DNA from: Alphaproteobacteria bacterium
Lineage (GTDB): Bacteria; Pseudomonadota; Alphaproteobacteria; ATCC43930; CGMCC-115725
Direction: 5' to 3'
Assembly (NCBI GenBank): GCA_028866355.1
Contig: JAGWIH010000109.1
Coordinates: forward strand, 1-7,495
Length of the DNA: 7,495 nucleotides
Positions within the stretch are counted from its first letter, which is position 1; every line of letters starts with the position of its first letter. The notes beneath the pieces are model-generated. The model saw only the letters and a program-made list of their open reading frames with translations. It searched no databases and was not told where the DNA came from. Shown piece by piece: positions 1 to 5,593 of this stretch. Position numbers and translations under genes: made by a program.

Positions 1-222
1 CCCGAGGTGCGCGCGGTGCACGACATGAAGACGCGCGCCGCCGGACCGGTCTCGTTCATCCAGATCCATCTCGAAATGGACGGCAACCTGCCCTTGACCC
101 AGGCGCATCGCATCGCCGACGAGGTCGAGGCCAAGATCCTGGCGGCGTTTCCGCGCGCCGAAGTGATGATCCACCAGGATCCCGCCGGCATCAGCGAGCC
201 GCGTGCGGCCTACGCACCGTGA
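1..222 (+). CDS. fieF: Cation diffusion facilitator, FieF type (C-terminal end only)
   Basis: This is the last 73 codons of a gene that begins before the window. FieF/YiiP proteins are inner-membrane divalent-metal/proton antiporters that export iron or zinc. What remains is the cytoplasmic C-terminal domain, which binds metal and dimerises. The line HDMKTR, then FIQIHLEM, QAHRIAD and MIHQDPAG is the FieF signature. Numbering from the window edge, H7, H23, H36, H58 and D60 have the same spacing as E. coli YiiP H232, H248, H261, H283 and D285 (from memory of that structure), so the cytoplasmic metal sites look intact. The transmembrane part is off-window. The stop is TGA at 220-222. The SDR gene follows 41 bases later on the same strand and may be co-transcribed, but nothing links their functions. 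The family call is firm; the preferred metal cannot be told from this piece. Confidence 0.9.
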   Translation, partial: PEVRAVHDMKTRAAGPVSFIQIHLEMDGNLPLTQAHRIADEVEAKILAAFPRAEVMIHQDPAGISEPRAAYAP

Positions 223-263
223 GCTTGCTTTCCTTTGTACGGCCGGCCCCCTAATCTCGGCGC

Positions 264-1004
264 ATGAGCGCCGAACGCAAAACTATCCTGCTGACCGGAG
301 CAAGCCGCGGCATCGGCCACGCGACGGTAAAACGCTTCAGCGACGCCGGCTGGCGCGTCATCACCTCGTCGCGCGAGGCAGTACCGCCCGAATGTAAGCG
401 CGACCCCAATTGGACGCAGCACATCACTGCCGATCTTTCGCAAACGCAGGCGGTTGAGGGCTTCATCGGCGCGGTGTTGCAGGAGCTGGGCGACGCGCCT
501 TTGGGCGCATTGGTGAACAACGCCGGCGTCTCGCCCAAGACGCCTTTCAAGGAACGGCTCGGCTGCTTGAATGGCGATCTCGCCGACTGGCGTCAGGTGT
601 TCCAGCTCAATTTCTTCACGCCGGTTATGCTGGCTCGGGGTTTGGCAGGTCCGTTGAGTAAAGGCCGCGGCACGATCGTCAATGTCACCTCGATCGCCGG
701 CCACTCTGTTCATCCGTTCGCCGGCTCGGCCTATTCGACATCCAAGGCGGCGCTGTCGGCACTGACGCGCGAAATGGCGGTGGAATTCGCCGAGCTCGGC
801 ATCCGCGTCAACGCCGTGGCGCCGGGCGAGATCGAGACCGCGATGCTGTCGCCCGAGACCGAGGTGCTGCTGCCGCGGATTCCGCTGCATCGTCTCGGCA
901 CGCCCGAGGACGTCGCGGCGACGATTTTCTATCTATGCTCGCCGGAATCGGCCTACGTCACCGGCACCGAAATCTTCGTCACCGGCGGACAACATCTGTA
1001 CTGA
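264..1004 (+). CDS. Short-chain dehydrogenase/reductase (classical SDR)
   Basis: A complete 246-residue NAD(P)-dependent oxidoreductase with a Rossmann fold. The dinucleotide-binding motif TGASRGIG is at residues 11-18, the adenine-pocket Asp at 57, and NNAG at 85-88. The catalytic tetrad is complete: Asn116 (QLNFF), Ser143 (VTSIAG), and Tyr157 with Lys161 (YSTSK). The turn after the active site reads VAPGEIETAM (185-194), and the C-terminus ends VTGGQHLY where many members have VDGG. The length is usual for classical SDRs. The ATG at 264 is chosen because it places the first beta strand and glycine motif directly at the N-terminus. No good Shine-Dalgarno sequence precedes it. The gene lies downstream of fieF and ends 17 bases before the convergent padR-like gene. 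The substrate cannot be assigned: FabG-like ketoreductases, sugar dehydrogenases and alcohol dehydrogenases share this layout. Family certain, function open. Confidence 0.93.
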   Translation: MSAERKTILLTGASRGIGHATVKRFSDAGWRVITSSREAVPPECKRDPNWTQHITADLSQTQAVEGFIGAVLQELGDAPLGALVNNAGVSPKTPFKERLGCLNGDLADWRQVFQLNFFTPVMLARGLAGPLSKGRGTIVNVTSIAGHSVHPFAGSAYSTSKAALSALTREMAVEFAELGIRVNAVAPGEIETAMLSPETEVLLPRIPLHRLGTPEDVAATIFYLCSPESAYVTGTEIFVTGGQHLY

Positions 1005-1021
1005 ACGCGGACCGCTCCAGG

Positions 1022-1546
1022 TTAGTCTTCAAACCGCGCGAGTTTGCCCTGCAACTGGGCGATGTCGGCGTCGAGCCAGTCGAGATAGGGCTGTGGTGCG
1101 CCGGTATCATTGTTGCGCAGCTCGTTGAGCCGGTTGATCTCGTCCCCGACGATCGCCGCGATCTGCGCGACCTGCATTTCGCGCTCGGCCGCGCCGAGAT
1201 GGTGCAGGAAGCGCAGCTTGAGCAGCAGCGCCAGCCGCGTGAAGTCGCCGAGCGGCCCTTTGAGCCGCGCTTGCAACAGGCTGGTCAGCGTGGCGCGTCC
1301 GGCCGATGTCAGGTTCAGCCGCGCATTATCGGCCATGCCCTTGCCCTCGCTCGCCGCCGCCAGGCCTTCGACGATCAGCGCTTCGAGCGACGTGCCCATG
1401 AGGTCGAGCGACGGCGCGGCAATGCGGCCGGTGAACTGGCGGACCTGGGCGGCAAGGTCGCCGTAGCGTCGAGGGCCGTCGGCGAGGAAGCCCAACGCGG
1501 CTAACTTGATCGCTTCGGCGGGAATCAACGGTTGATCGCGGAACAC
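1022..1546 (-). CDS. PadR-like winged-helix transcriptional regulator
   Basis: A 174-residue protein, probably a dimeric DNA-binding repressor. Residues about 10-95 read as a PadR-type winged helix: a first helix at AIKLAALGFLADGPRRYGDL (12-31), a recognition-helix region near 45-62 (PSLDLMGTSLEALIVEGLA), and a wing ending in LNLTSAGRATL (77-87). The second half (about 98-174) is almost all helix and resembles the PadR C-terminal dimerisation domain: LKLRFLHHL, then EINRLNEL, YLDWLDADIAQLQ and KLARFE. The start is GTG at 1546; no ATG lies near the N-terminus and only a weak GGA precedes it. The gene lies 22 bases after the hemA stop on the same strand, so the two are very likely co-transcribed. 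Its ligand and targets are unknown; autoregulation or control of the adjacent genes is inference. It converges on the SDR gene with 17 bases between, and no terminator hairpin is visible there. Confidence 0.75.
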   Translation of the reverse strand: MFRDQPLIPAEAIKLAALGFLADGPRRYGDLAAQVRQFTGRIAAPSLDLMGTSLEALIVEGLAAASEGKGMADNARLNLTSAGRATLTSLLQARLKGPLGDFTRLALLLKLRFLHHLGAAEREMQVAQIAAIVGDEINRLNELRNNDTGAPQPYLDWLDADIAQLQGKLARFED

Positions 1547-1568
1547 CGGGCGCGTTCCACGCAGCGGT

Positions 1569-2774
1569 TCAGGCGACGCGGCGGATCGGCAAGCGTGACC
1601 AGACGTCGGACAATGCGGCCACCAGCGTCTCGATGTCTTCGTCGGAATGGAGCGGTGTCGGCGTCAAGCGCAGCCGCTCGCCCCCGCGGGGCACGGTCGG
1701 ATAATTGATCGGCTGGACGTAGATGCGGTGGCGCTCGAGCAGATCGTCCGCCGCTTGCTTGCACAGCTGCGCGTCGCCGATCAGCACCGGCACGATATGG
1801 CTGTCGGTCGCCATCACCGGCAGCTTCGCCGCGGCGAGGCGCTGTTTCAGGCGCGCGGCGCGTTCCTGGTGGCGTTGGCGCAGCTCGGCGGCGCCTTTGA
1901 CATAGCGGATGCTGGCGACGGCGCCGGCGGCGATTGCCGGCGGCATTGCCGTCGTGAAAATGAAGCCCGGCGCGTAGCTGCGGAGGAAATCGACCAGCGC
2001 CGCCGAAGCGGCGACATAGCCGCCCATCAGGCCAAAGGCTTTGGCGAGCGTGCCCTGGATAAGATCGACGCGATCCATCACGCCATCGCGCTCGGCGACG
2101 CCGGCGCCGCGCGCGCCATACAGGCCGACGGCATGCACCTCGTCGAGATAGGTGAGGGCGCCATACCGCTTTGCGACTTCGCAAAGCTCTCCAATAGGCG
2201 CGATGTCGCCGTCCATCGAATAGACCGATTCAAACGCGACCAGCTTGGGACGCGCCGGCTCGGCGCTCTTGAGCAGGCGTTCGAGATCCACCGGATCGTT
2301 GTGCTTGAAGATCACCTTTTCGGCACGGCTGTGTCGGATGCCTTGAATCATTGACGCGTGGTTCAGCGCATCGGAAAAAACGACGCAGCCGGGCAATTGC
2401 GATCCGAGCGTCGCTAACGCCGCTTCGTTGGCGACATAGCCTGACGTGAAAACCAGCGCCGCCGGCTTGCGATGCAGCTCGGCGAGTTCGCGTTCGAGCG
2501 CGACATGGTGGTGCGTCGTGCCCGAGATATTCCGGGTACCGCCGGCGCCGGCGCCGGTTTGGTCCAGCGCGTCGCGCATCGCCGCCAGCACGTCGGGATG
2601 CTGGCCCATGCCGAGATAGTCGTTCGAGCACCAGACGGTGATGTCGCGGCCGTGCCTATGGTCGCGGGCGCGTGGGAACGCGCCGGCACGGCGCGCGATG
2701 TCGGCGAACACGCGATAACGACCTTCGGCCTTCAACGCATCGAGCCGGGTCTTGAAGAAGGCCTCGAAATCCAT
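1569..2774 (-). CDS. hemA: 5-aminolevulinate synthase (ALAS, C4 pathway)
   Basis: This pyridoxal-phosphate enzyme condenses glycine with succinyl-CoA to give 5-aminolevulinate, CO2 and CoA, the first committed step of heme and other tetrapyrroles in alphaproteobacteria. From the ATG at 2774 it has 401 residues, close to the usual bacterial length. Landmarks: EGRYRVFADI near residue 20 (substrate-binding Arg19), CSNDYLGMG with Asn51, the glycine-rich GAGAGGTRNISGT (74-86), LDEVHAVG with cofactor-binding Asp211 and His214, and TLAKAFG with Schiff-base Lys245. These match the positions known from Rhodobacter capsulatus ALAS (Arg21, Asn54, Lys248) within three residues. The GTRNISGT context marks ALAS rather than the related KBL or BioF enzymes. 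No Cys-Pro heme-regulatory motif is present. A longer reading from TTG at 2810 is rejected because that codon overlaps the putative -10 box. An AGAAGGG lies 12 bases before the ATG. padR follows 22 bases later. Confidence 0.96.
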   Translation of the reverse strand: MDFEAFFKTRLDALKAEGRYRVFADIARRAGAFPRARDHRHGRDITVWCSNDYLGMGQHPDVLAAMRDALDQTGAGAGGTRNISGTTHHHVALERELAELHRKPAALVFTSGYVANEAALATLGSQLPGCVVFSDALNHASMIQGIRHSRAEKVIFKHNDPVDLERLLKSAEPARPKLVAFESVYSMDGDIAPIGELCEVAKRYGALTYLDEVHAVGLYGARGAGVAERDGVMDRVDLIQGTLAKAFGLMGGYVAASAALVDFLRSYAPGFIFTTAMPPAIAAGAVASIRYVKGAAELRQRHQERAARLKQRLAAAKLPVMATDSHIVPVLIGDAQLCKQAADDLLERHRIYVQPINYPTVPRGGERLRLTPTPLHSDEDIETLVAALSDVWSRLPIRRVA

Positions 2775-2809
2775 CGCGGGAGAGCGCCCTTCTGTCAAAC
2801 TATCCAACA

Positions 2810-2838
2810 ATTATAGATGCTTACGGGTTCCGCGTCAG
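2810..2838 (-). promoter_or_regulatory. Candidate sigma70-type promoter of hemA-padR
   Basis: Read on the minus strand, a perfect TATAAT (2815 down to 2810) is preceded, after a 17-base spacer, by CTGACG (2838 down to 2833), which matches TTGACA at four of six positions. The -35 element overlaps the TGA stop of the aminotransferase gene. A start site near 2803 would give a leader of about 29 bases before the hemA ATG. TATAAT stands out in such GC-rich DNA. This would allow hemA-padR to be expressed apart from the aminotransferase. No FNR/FixK-type box (TTGAT-N4-ATCAA) was seen around it. Confidence 0.6.
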
Positions 2839-4229
2839 GCCCGCAATGAGGCCCGTTGTCGCGGCGCAAGCCGCGCCGTGGTGTCGTCCAACGCCTTGCC
2901 GAACCGGTCGAGCATTTCGTCGATGTCCCCTTCGCTAATCACCAGTGGCGGCGCGAAGGCCTGGGCGTCGCCGATCTGACGCAAGATCAGGCCGTGCTTG
3001 TTGGTTTCTGCCGTAAGGATGTTGCCGGCACCTTGATTTGGATCAAACGGCGCCTTGGTCGTCTTGTCGGCCACCAGCTCGACGCCCGCAACGAGGCCGA
3101 GGCCGCGGATTTCGCCGACCAGCGGGTGGTTGGCGAAGCGCTGGCGCAATCCATTCTGAAGCCGCGGCGCCACCTTCTGGACGTGGCCGATGATGTCGCG
3201 CTCCTCGTAGATCTTGAGCGTTTCGATCGCCACCGCGCAGCACACCGGATGGCCCGAATAGGTATAGCCGTGCGCGAAGATGCCGATCTTGTCGCTCTCG
3301 TCGGCCAGCGCCTGATAGATCGGTTCGCTGACCACGGTCGCCGAAATCGGCAGATAGGCCGACGACAGCGCCTTGGCGACGGTGATGATGTCGGGCTTGA
3401 GGTCGAACGCCTCCGTGCCGAACATCTTGCCGGTGCGGCCGAAGCCGGTGATGACCTCGTCGGCGATAAACAGCACGTCGTGCTTCTTCAACACCTTCTG
3501 GATTTTTTCATAATAGGTGCGTGGCGGCACGATGACGCCGCCGGCGCCCATCACCGGCTCGGCGATGAAGGCGCCGACGGTCTCGGGATCCTCGCGCTGG
3601 ATCATCAGGTCGAGGTTCTCCGCCAGCCGCGTCGCGAAATCCTCTTCGCTTTCGCCGGCGTGGGCGAAACGATAGTGATGCGGGCAATCGGTGTGCCGGA
3701 TGTTGGCGATCGGCAGATCGAACGAGCGGTGATTGTTCGGCAGGCCCGACAGGCTTGCGCTCGCCACGGTGACGCCGTGATAGCCTTTGAAGCGGGCGAT
3801 GATCTTCTTTTTGCGCGGACGACCGCGCGCGTTGTTGTAGTACCAGATGATCTTGACCGCCGTGTCGTTCGCTTCGGAGCCCGAGTTGTTGAAGAACGCG
3901 TGCGACATCTTCACCGGCATCATGGCAACCAGCCGCTCGGCCAGTTCGGCCACAACGTCGTGCGATTTGTGGTGGAACGAGTGATAAAAGCTGAGCTTGC
4001 GCATCTGCCGCGCCGCCGCCTCGATCAAGCGTTCCTCACCGAAGCCGAGCGACGTGCACCACAGACCGGCGCAGCCTTCGATGTATTCCTTGCCGGCTTC
4101 GTCCTTGACCCGGACGCCTTTGCCCTCGGTCACCAGCAGCTCGCCCTGGCGCTCCAGCCGGCGATGGTTGGAATAGGGGTGCAGATGGAAGGCGATGTCG
4201 CGGCTGGCGGCGGAGTTACCTCGCTGCAT
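2835..4229 (-). CDS. Class III omega-aminotransferase (amine/omega-amino acid:pyruvate type)
   Basis: A cytoplasmic pyridoxal-phosphate transaminase of fold type I, 464 residues from the ATG at 4229. Such enzymes move a terminal amino group from compounds such as putrescine, beta-alanine, GABA or aromatic amines to pyruvate. Landmarks: HLHPYSNH near 16-23, GLWC with Trp57, NSGSEANDT (115-123) for the cofactor phosphate, GYHG (149-152), AEPVMGAGG (223-231), ADEV with Asp257, AKALSS with Schiff-base Lys286, HGYTYSGHP (320-328) and Arg417 in LILRQ, the likely flipping carboxylate-binding Arg. Trp57, Asp257 and Lys286 lie close to W60, D259 and K288 of the Chromobacterium violaceum omega-transaminase. 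AKALSS replaces the commoner AKGL. It is not glutamate-semialdehyde aminomutase. The ATG at 4229 has AAGGG eight bases upstream; the upstream GTG at 4265 has none. hemA begins 60 bases downstream. The physiological substrate is not determined. Confidence 0.93.
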   Translation of the reverse strand: MQRGNSAASRDIAFHLHPYSNHRRLERQGELLVTEGKGVRVKDEAGKEYIEGCAGLWCTSLGFGEERLIEAAARQMRKLSFYHSFHHKSHDVVAELAERLVAMMPVKMSHAFFNNSGSEANDTAVKIIWYYNNARGRPRKKKIIARFKGYHGVTVASASLSGLPNNHRSFDLPIANIRHTDCPHHYRFAHAGESEEDFATRLAENLDLMIQREDPETVGAFIAEPVMGAGGVIVPPRTYYEKIQKVLKKHDVLFIADEVITGFGRTGKMFGTEAFDLKPDIITVAKALSSAYLPISATVVSEPIYQALADESDKIGIFAHGYTYSGHPVCCAVAIETLKIYEERDIIGHVQKVAPRLQNGLRQRFANHPLVGEIRGLGLVAGVELVADKTTKAPFDPNQGAGNILTAETNKHGLILRQIGDAQAFAPPLVISEGDIDEMLDRFGKALDDTTARLAPRQRASLRA

Positions 4230-4237
4230 GGCGGAAA

Positions 4238-4242
4238 CCCTT
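4238..4242 (-). promoter_or_regulatory. Ribosome binding site of the aminotransferase
   Basis: The minus strand reads AAGGG, with eight bases before the ATG at 4229. It decides between this start and the in-frame GTG at 4265, which has only GC-rich sequence without a purine run before it. The 464-residue product that results aligns with the family at its N-terminus. Confidence 0.6.
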
Positions 4243-4269
4243 GCGGTCGGTGTGGAAGAAGGCACGGCT

Positions 4270-4299
4270 ACTATCGGCCGCGGCGGCGGCCGCCGTCAA
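4270..4299 (-). promoter_or_regulatory. Candidate promoter of the aminotransferase gene
   Basis: Read on the minus strand, TTGACG (4299 down to 4294, five of six matches to TTGACA) and GATAGT (4275 down to 4270, four of six matches to TATAAT) are separated by 18 bases. Transcription would start near 4263, leaving a leader of about 34 bases that excludes the upstream GTG at 4265. The spacer is almost pure G and C and contains an inverted repeat. This is a plausible but unproven promoter. Confidence 0.4.
4275..4292. repeat. GC-rich inverted repeat in a promoter spacer
   Basis: CGGCCGC (4275-4281) and GCGGCCG (4286-4292) form a perfect seven-base inverted repeat around GGCG. It fills most of the spacer of the candidate aminotransferase promoter, where an operator could sit. 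In DNA this rich in CGG units such repeats can also arise by chance. Confidence 0.45.
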
Positions 4300-4415
4300 A
4301 TCGCAGACCAAAATGGTTGAGTCGCGTAACCGTCTGGCTTGTAGGCTGCGGCATCCCGTCGCAGGCGAATTGGGAAACGGTTTGATCACTTCGGCGATCG
4401 GACAGTGCCAGAAAT

Positions 4416-4451
4416 TTGTCCGGAAGCTTGTCCACAAAGCTATCCACAGAT
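4416..4451 (+). promoter_or_regulatory. Three-unit 12-base array with two DnaA-box-like sites
   Basis: Three consecutive 12-base units start at 4416, 4428 and 4440: TTGTCCGGAAGC, TTGTCCACAAAG and CTATCCACAGAT. The second and third begin with TTGTCCACA (4428-4436) and CTATCCACA (4440-4448), each one mismatch from the DnaA box TTATCCACA. The first unit keeps only the TTGTCC half. Both good boxes face the same way. The array lies 80 bases before the small plus-strand gene and about 117 bases upstream of the aminotransferase -35 element. That DnaA binds here is inference from the motif. Confidence 0.5.
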
Positions 4452-4530
4452 TGTGACGGTGTTGCGCAATTTGGCGCTGGCGTGGTCCATCGCCGCGGTT
4501 CCATCCTCATTCCCCGCCGCTGTTCCCTGT

Positions 4531-4725
4531 ATGACTGAAAGCCACGAGATGCCCGGGTCGCCGCTCGACGACAAGGATTTCGCCAACCTCGATATGGACC
4601 GGGTGGTCGCCGACCCCGAGTATCGCCGTCGCGTCATCGACCGCCTACGGCGCCATTCGCGCGTGGCCGGTCAGCGGCGTCAATCGTCGATGTTTTACGA
4701 TCCGCCGCCGCCCGACGAGGAATAG
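4531..4725 (+). CDS. Small acidic/basic hypothetical protein, about 64 residues
   Basis: I do not recognise this protein. It is short and highly charged: an acidic N-terminal part (LDDKDFANLDMDRVVADPEY, residues 12-31), then an arginine-rich likely helix (YRRRVIDRLRRHSRV, 31-45), then a tail ending in FYDPPPPDEE. It has no signal peptide, membrane segment or cysteine. Codons favour G or C in third position, as in the neighbours, which supports a real gene. The frame is open further upstream to 4405, but that part reads as non-coding and covers the DnaA-box-like array. The ATG at 4531 is preferred; ATG at 4549 (59 residues) is also possible, and neither has a strong ribosome site. The TAG stop lies one base from the stop of the convergent dppC-like gene. 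A link to the importer is not shown. Confidence 0.55.
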   Translation: MTESHEMPGSPLDDKDFANLDMDRVVADPEYRRRVIDRLRRHSRVAGQRRQSSMFYDPPPPDEE

Positions 4726-4726
4726 C

Positions 4727-5593
4727 TCAACGCCGCTGGCGCGGATCGAGCGCTTGTTGCAGCCCGTCGCCGAGCAGATTGCACGCCATCACCGTCAGGA
4801 AGATCAGCGCGCCCGGATAAACGGCGAGCATTGGCGCCAACGCGATGGTTTCTTCGGCGCCAGTCAGCATGTTCCCCCAGCTGGCGAGTGGCGGCGCAAT
4901 GCCAAGACCGAGGAAGCTCAGCACCGATTCCAGCAAGATGACTTCGCCGACGGCGAGCGAGGTCGCGACGATGATTGGCGTCGCCAGGTTCGGCAAGATG
5001 TGCACCAGCATGATGCGCCGGTGACCGGCGCCCAGTGCTTCGGCGGCACGGACAAAATCCTGCCGCTTTAACGACAGCGTCGCGCCGCGCACCAGCCGCG
5101 CGACGGTCGTCCAACCGACCAGCGTCACCAGCACGATGATGCGGTAAAGGCTCACCGCTTCGGACTGCTGCACTGCGGCGGGCACACCGAGCTTCTGCAA
5201 GTCGGCGGCGGCTAGGACGACCAGCAGCGGCAACAGCGGCAATGCAATCACGCCGTCGGTAAGCCGCATCAGCGCCGCATCGAGGCGGCCGCCGAAATAG
5301 CCGGCGACCAAGCCGATAGCAGTGCCGAGCACGGCGGCGGCAAGTGCCGCAGTCAGGCCAACGAGTAGCGAGACGCGGCCACCTTCGAGCAGCCGCAGCA
5401 GCATGTCGCGGCCGAGCTCGTCGGTACCGAGCGGGTGGTGCAACGACGGGCCGGCGAGGCGTTGATACAGGTCCACTATGTCGGCATGCGCGCCGAGCGC
5501 CTGCGCCAGCCACGGCGCCAGAAGGACGGCGAGCGCCAGCGCCAGCAGCACGCCGCCGCCAAAACGCACCCGCGGTTGCGACAGCGCCTTCAT
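4727..5593 (-). CDS. ABC importer inner-membrane permease, DppC/OppC type
   Basis: A 288-residue membrane subunit of a peptide/nickel-family (Dpp/Opp) ABC importer, which pairs with the DppB-like subunit to form the channel. A first membrane segment is at about 11-32. The family's periplasmic motif HPLGTDELGRDMLLRLLEGG follows at 53-72, then segments near 75-98, 112-130, 150-168, 203-225 and 255-275. The cytoplasmic EAA loop that contacts the ATPase is at 180-202 (FVRAAEALGAG, then HILPN). The SFLGLG-APPLASWGNML stretch (226-243) is typical of DppC. The loop at about 130-149 (LQKLGVPAAVQQ) is longer than in the best-known DppC proteins. The start ATG at 5593 overlaps the dppB-like stop by ATGA, so translation is probably coupled. 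It is the last gene of the operon; no ATPase gene follows. The substrate is not determinable. Confidence 0.93.
   Translation of the reverse strand: MKALSQPRVRFGGGVLLALALAVLLAPWLAQALGAHADIVDLYQRLAGPSLHHPLGTDELGRDMLLRLLEGGRVSLLVGLTAALAAAVLGTAIGLVAGYFGGRLDAALMRLTDGVIALPLLPLLVVLAAADLQKLGVPAAVQQSEAVSLYRIIVLVTLVGWTTVARLVRGATLSLKRQDFVRAAEALGAGHRRIMLVHILPNLATPIIVATSLAVGEVILLESVLSFLGLGIAPPLASWGNMLTGAEETIALAPMLAVYPGALIFLTVMACNLLGDGLQQALDPRQRR

Larger units (their letters stand above)
4230..4530. other. Intergenic region between divergent genes
   Basis: This 301-base stretch separates the aminotransferase (minus strand) from the small gene (plus strand). It holds the ribosome site and candidate promoter of the aminotransferase, a GC-rich inverted repeat inside that promoter's spacer, and the DnaA-box-like array at 4416-4451. 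A short inverted repeat, ACCA-AAA-TGGT, lies at 4307-4317 just upstream of the aminotransferase -35 element; it is too short to mean much. A single GANTC site, the CcrM methylation target in many alphaproteobacteria, lies at 4319-4323. I found no convincing promoter for the small plus-strand gene and no tRNA or recognisable RNA element. Confidence 0.6.

Noticed and set aside
210..890. Minus-strand open frame of 226 codons opposite the SDR gene
   Set aside because: The SDR on the other strand has a full set of catalytic motifs; this frame has low-complexity arginine/glutamine-rich composition and no domain.
1005..1021. Bidirectional terminator between the SDR and padR-like genes
   Set aside because: The 17-base gap holds only a four-base palindrome (GCGG-A-CCGC) without a T run, so no terminator can be supported.
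1647..2354. Plus-strand open frame of 235 codons opposite hemA
   Set aside because: A shadow of the hemA codons; no recognisable motif and no ribosome site.
2541..2557. GCCGGC-type short tandem repeat
   Set aside because: It is the coding sequence for the conserved glycine/alanine-rich GAGAGG motif of ALA synthase.
2860..2875. Hairpin CGCGGC-GCAA-GCCGCG near the 3' end of the aminotransferase gene as a terminator
   Set aside because: It lies inside the coding region, has only a six-base stem and no following T run on the minus strand.
2835..4229. The class III aminotransferase as glutamate-1-semialdehyde aminomutase (HemL), since it sits beside hemA
   Set aside because: The GLWC, HGYTYSGHP and LILRQ motifs and the AKALSSAYLP lysine site fit omega-transaminases, and an organism with C4-type HemA does not need HemL.
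2856..4385. Plus-strand open frame of 509 codons opposite the aminotransferase
   Set aside because: It mirrors the codons of a well-conserved enzyme gene in high-GC DNA, where antisense frames stay open because stops are rare. Its arginine-, histidine- and aspartate-rich product resembles no protein family.
4405..4530. An upstream start for the small plus-strand gene at 4405
   Set aside because: The added residues look non-coding and would cover the DnaA-box-like array; the charged, conserved-looking part begins after 4531.
4230..4530. The intergenic region as the chromosome replication origin
   Set aside because: Only two good DnaA boxes, no long AT-rich unwinding element, and none of the usual origin neighbours. 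Kept only as a possible DnaA-binding site.
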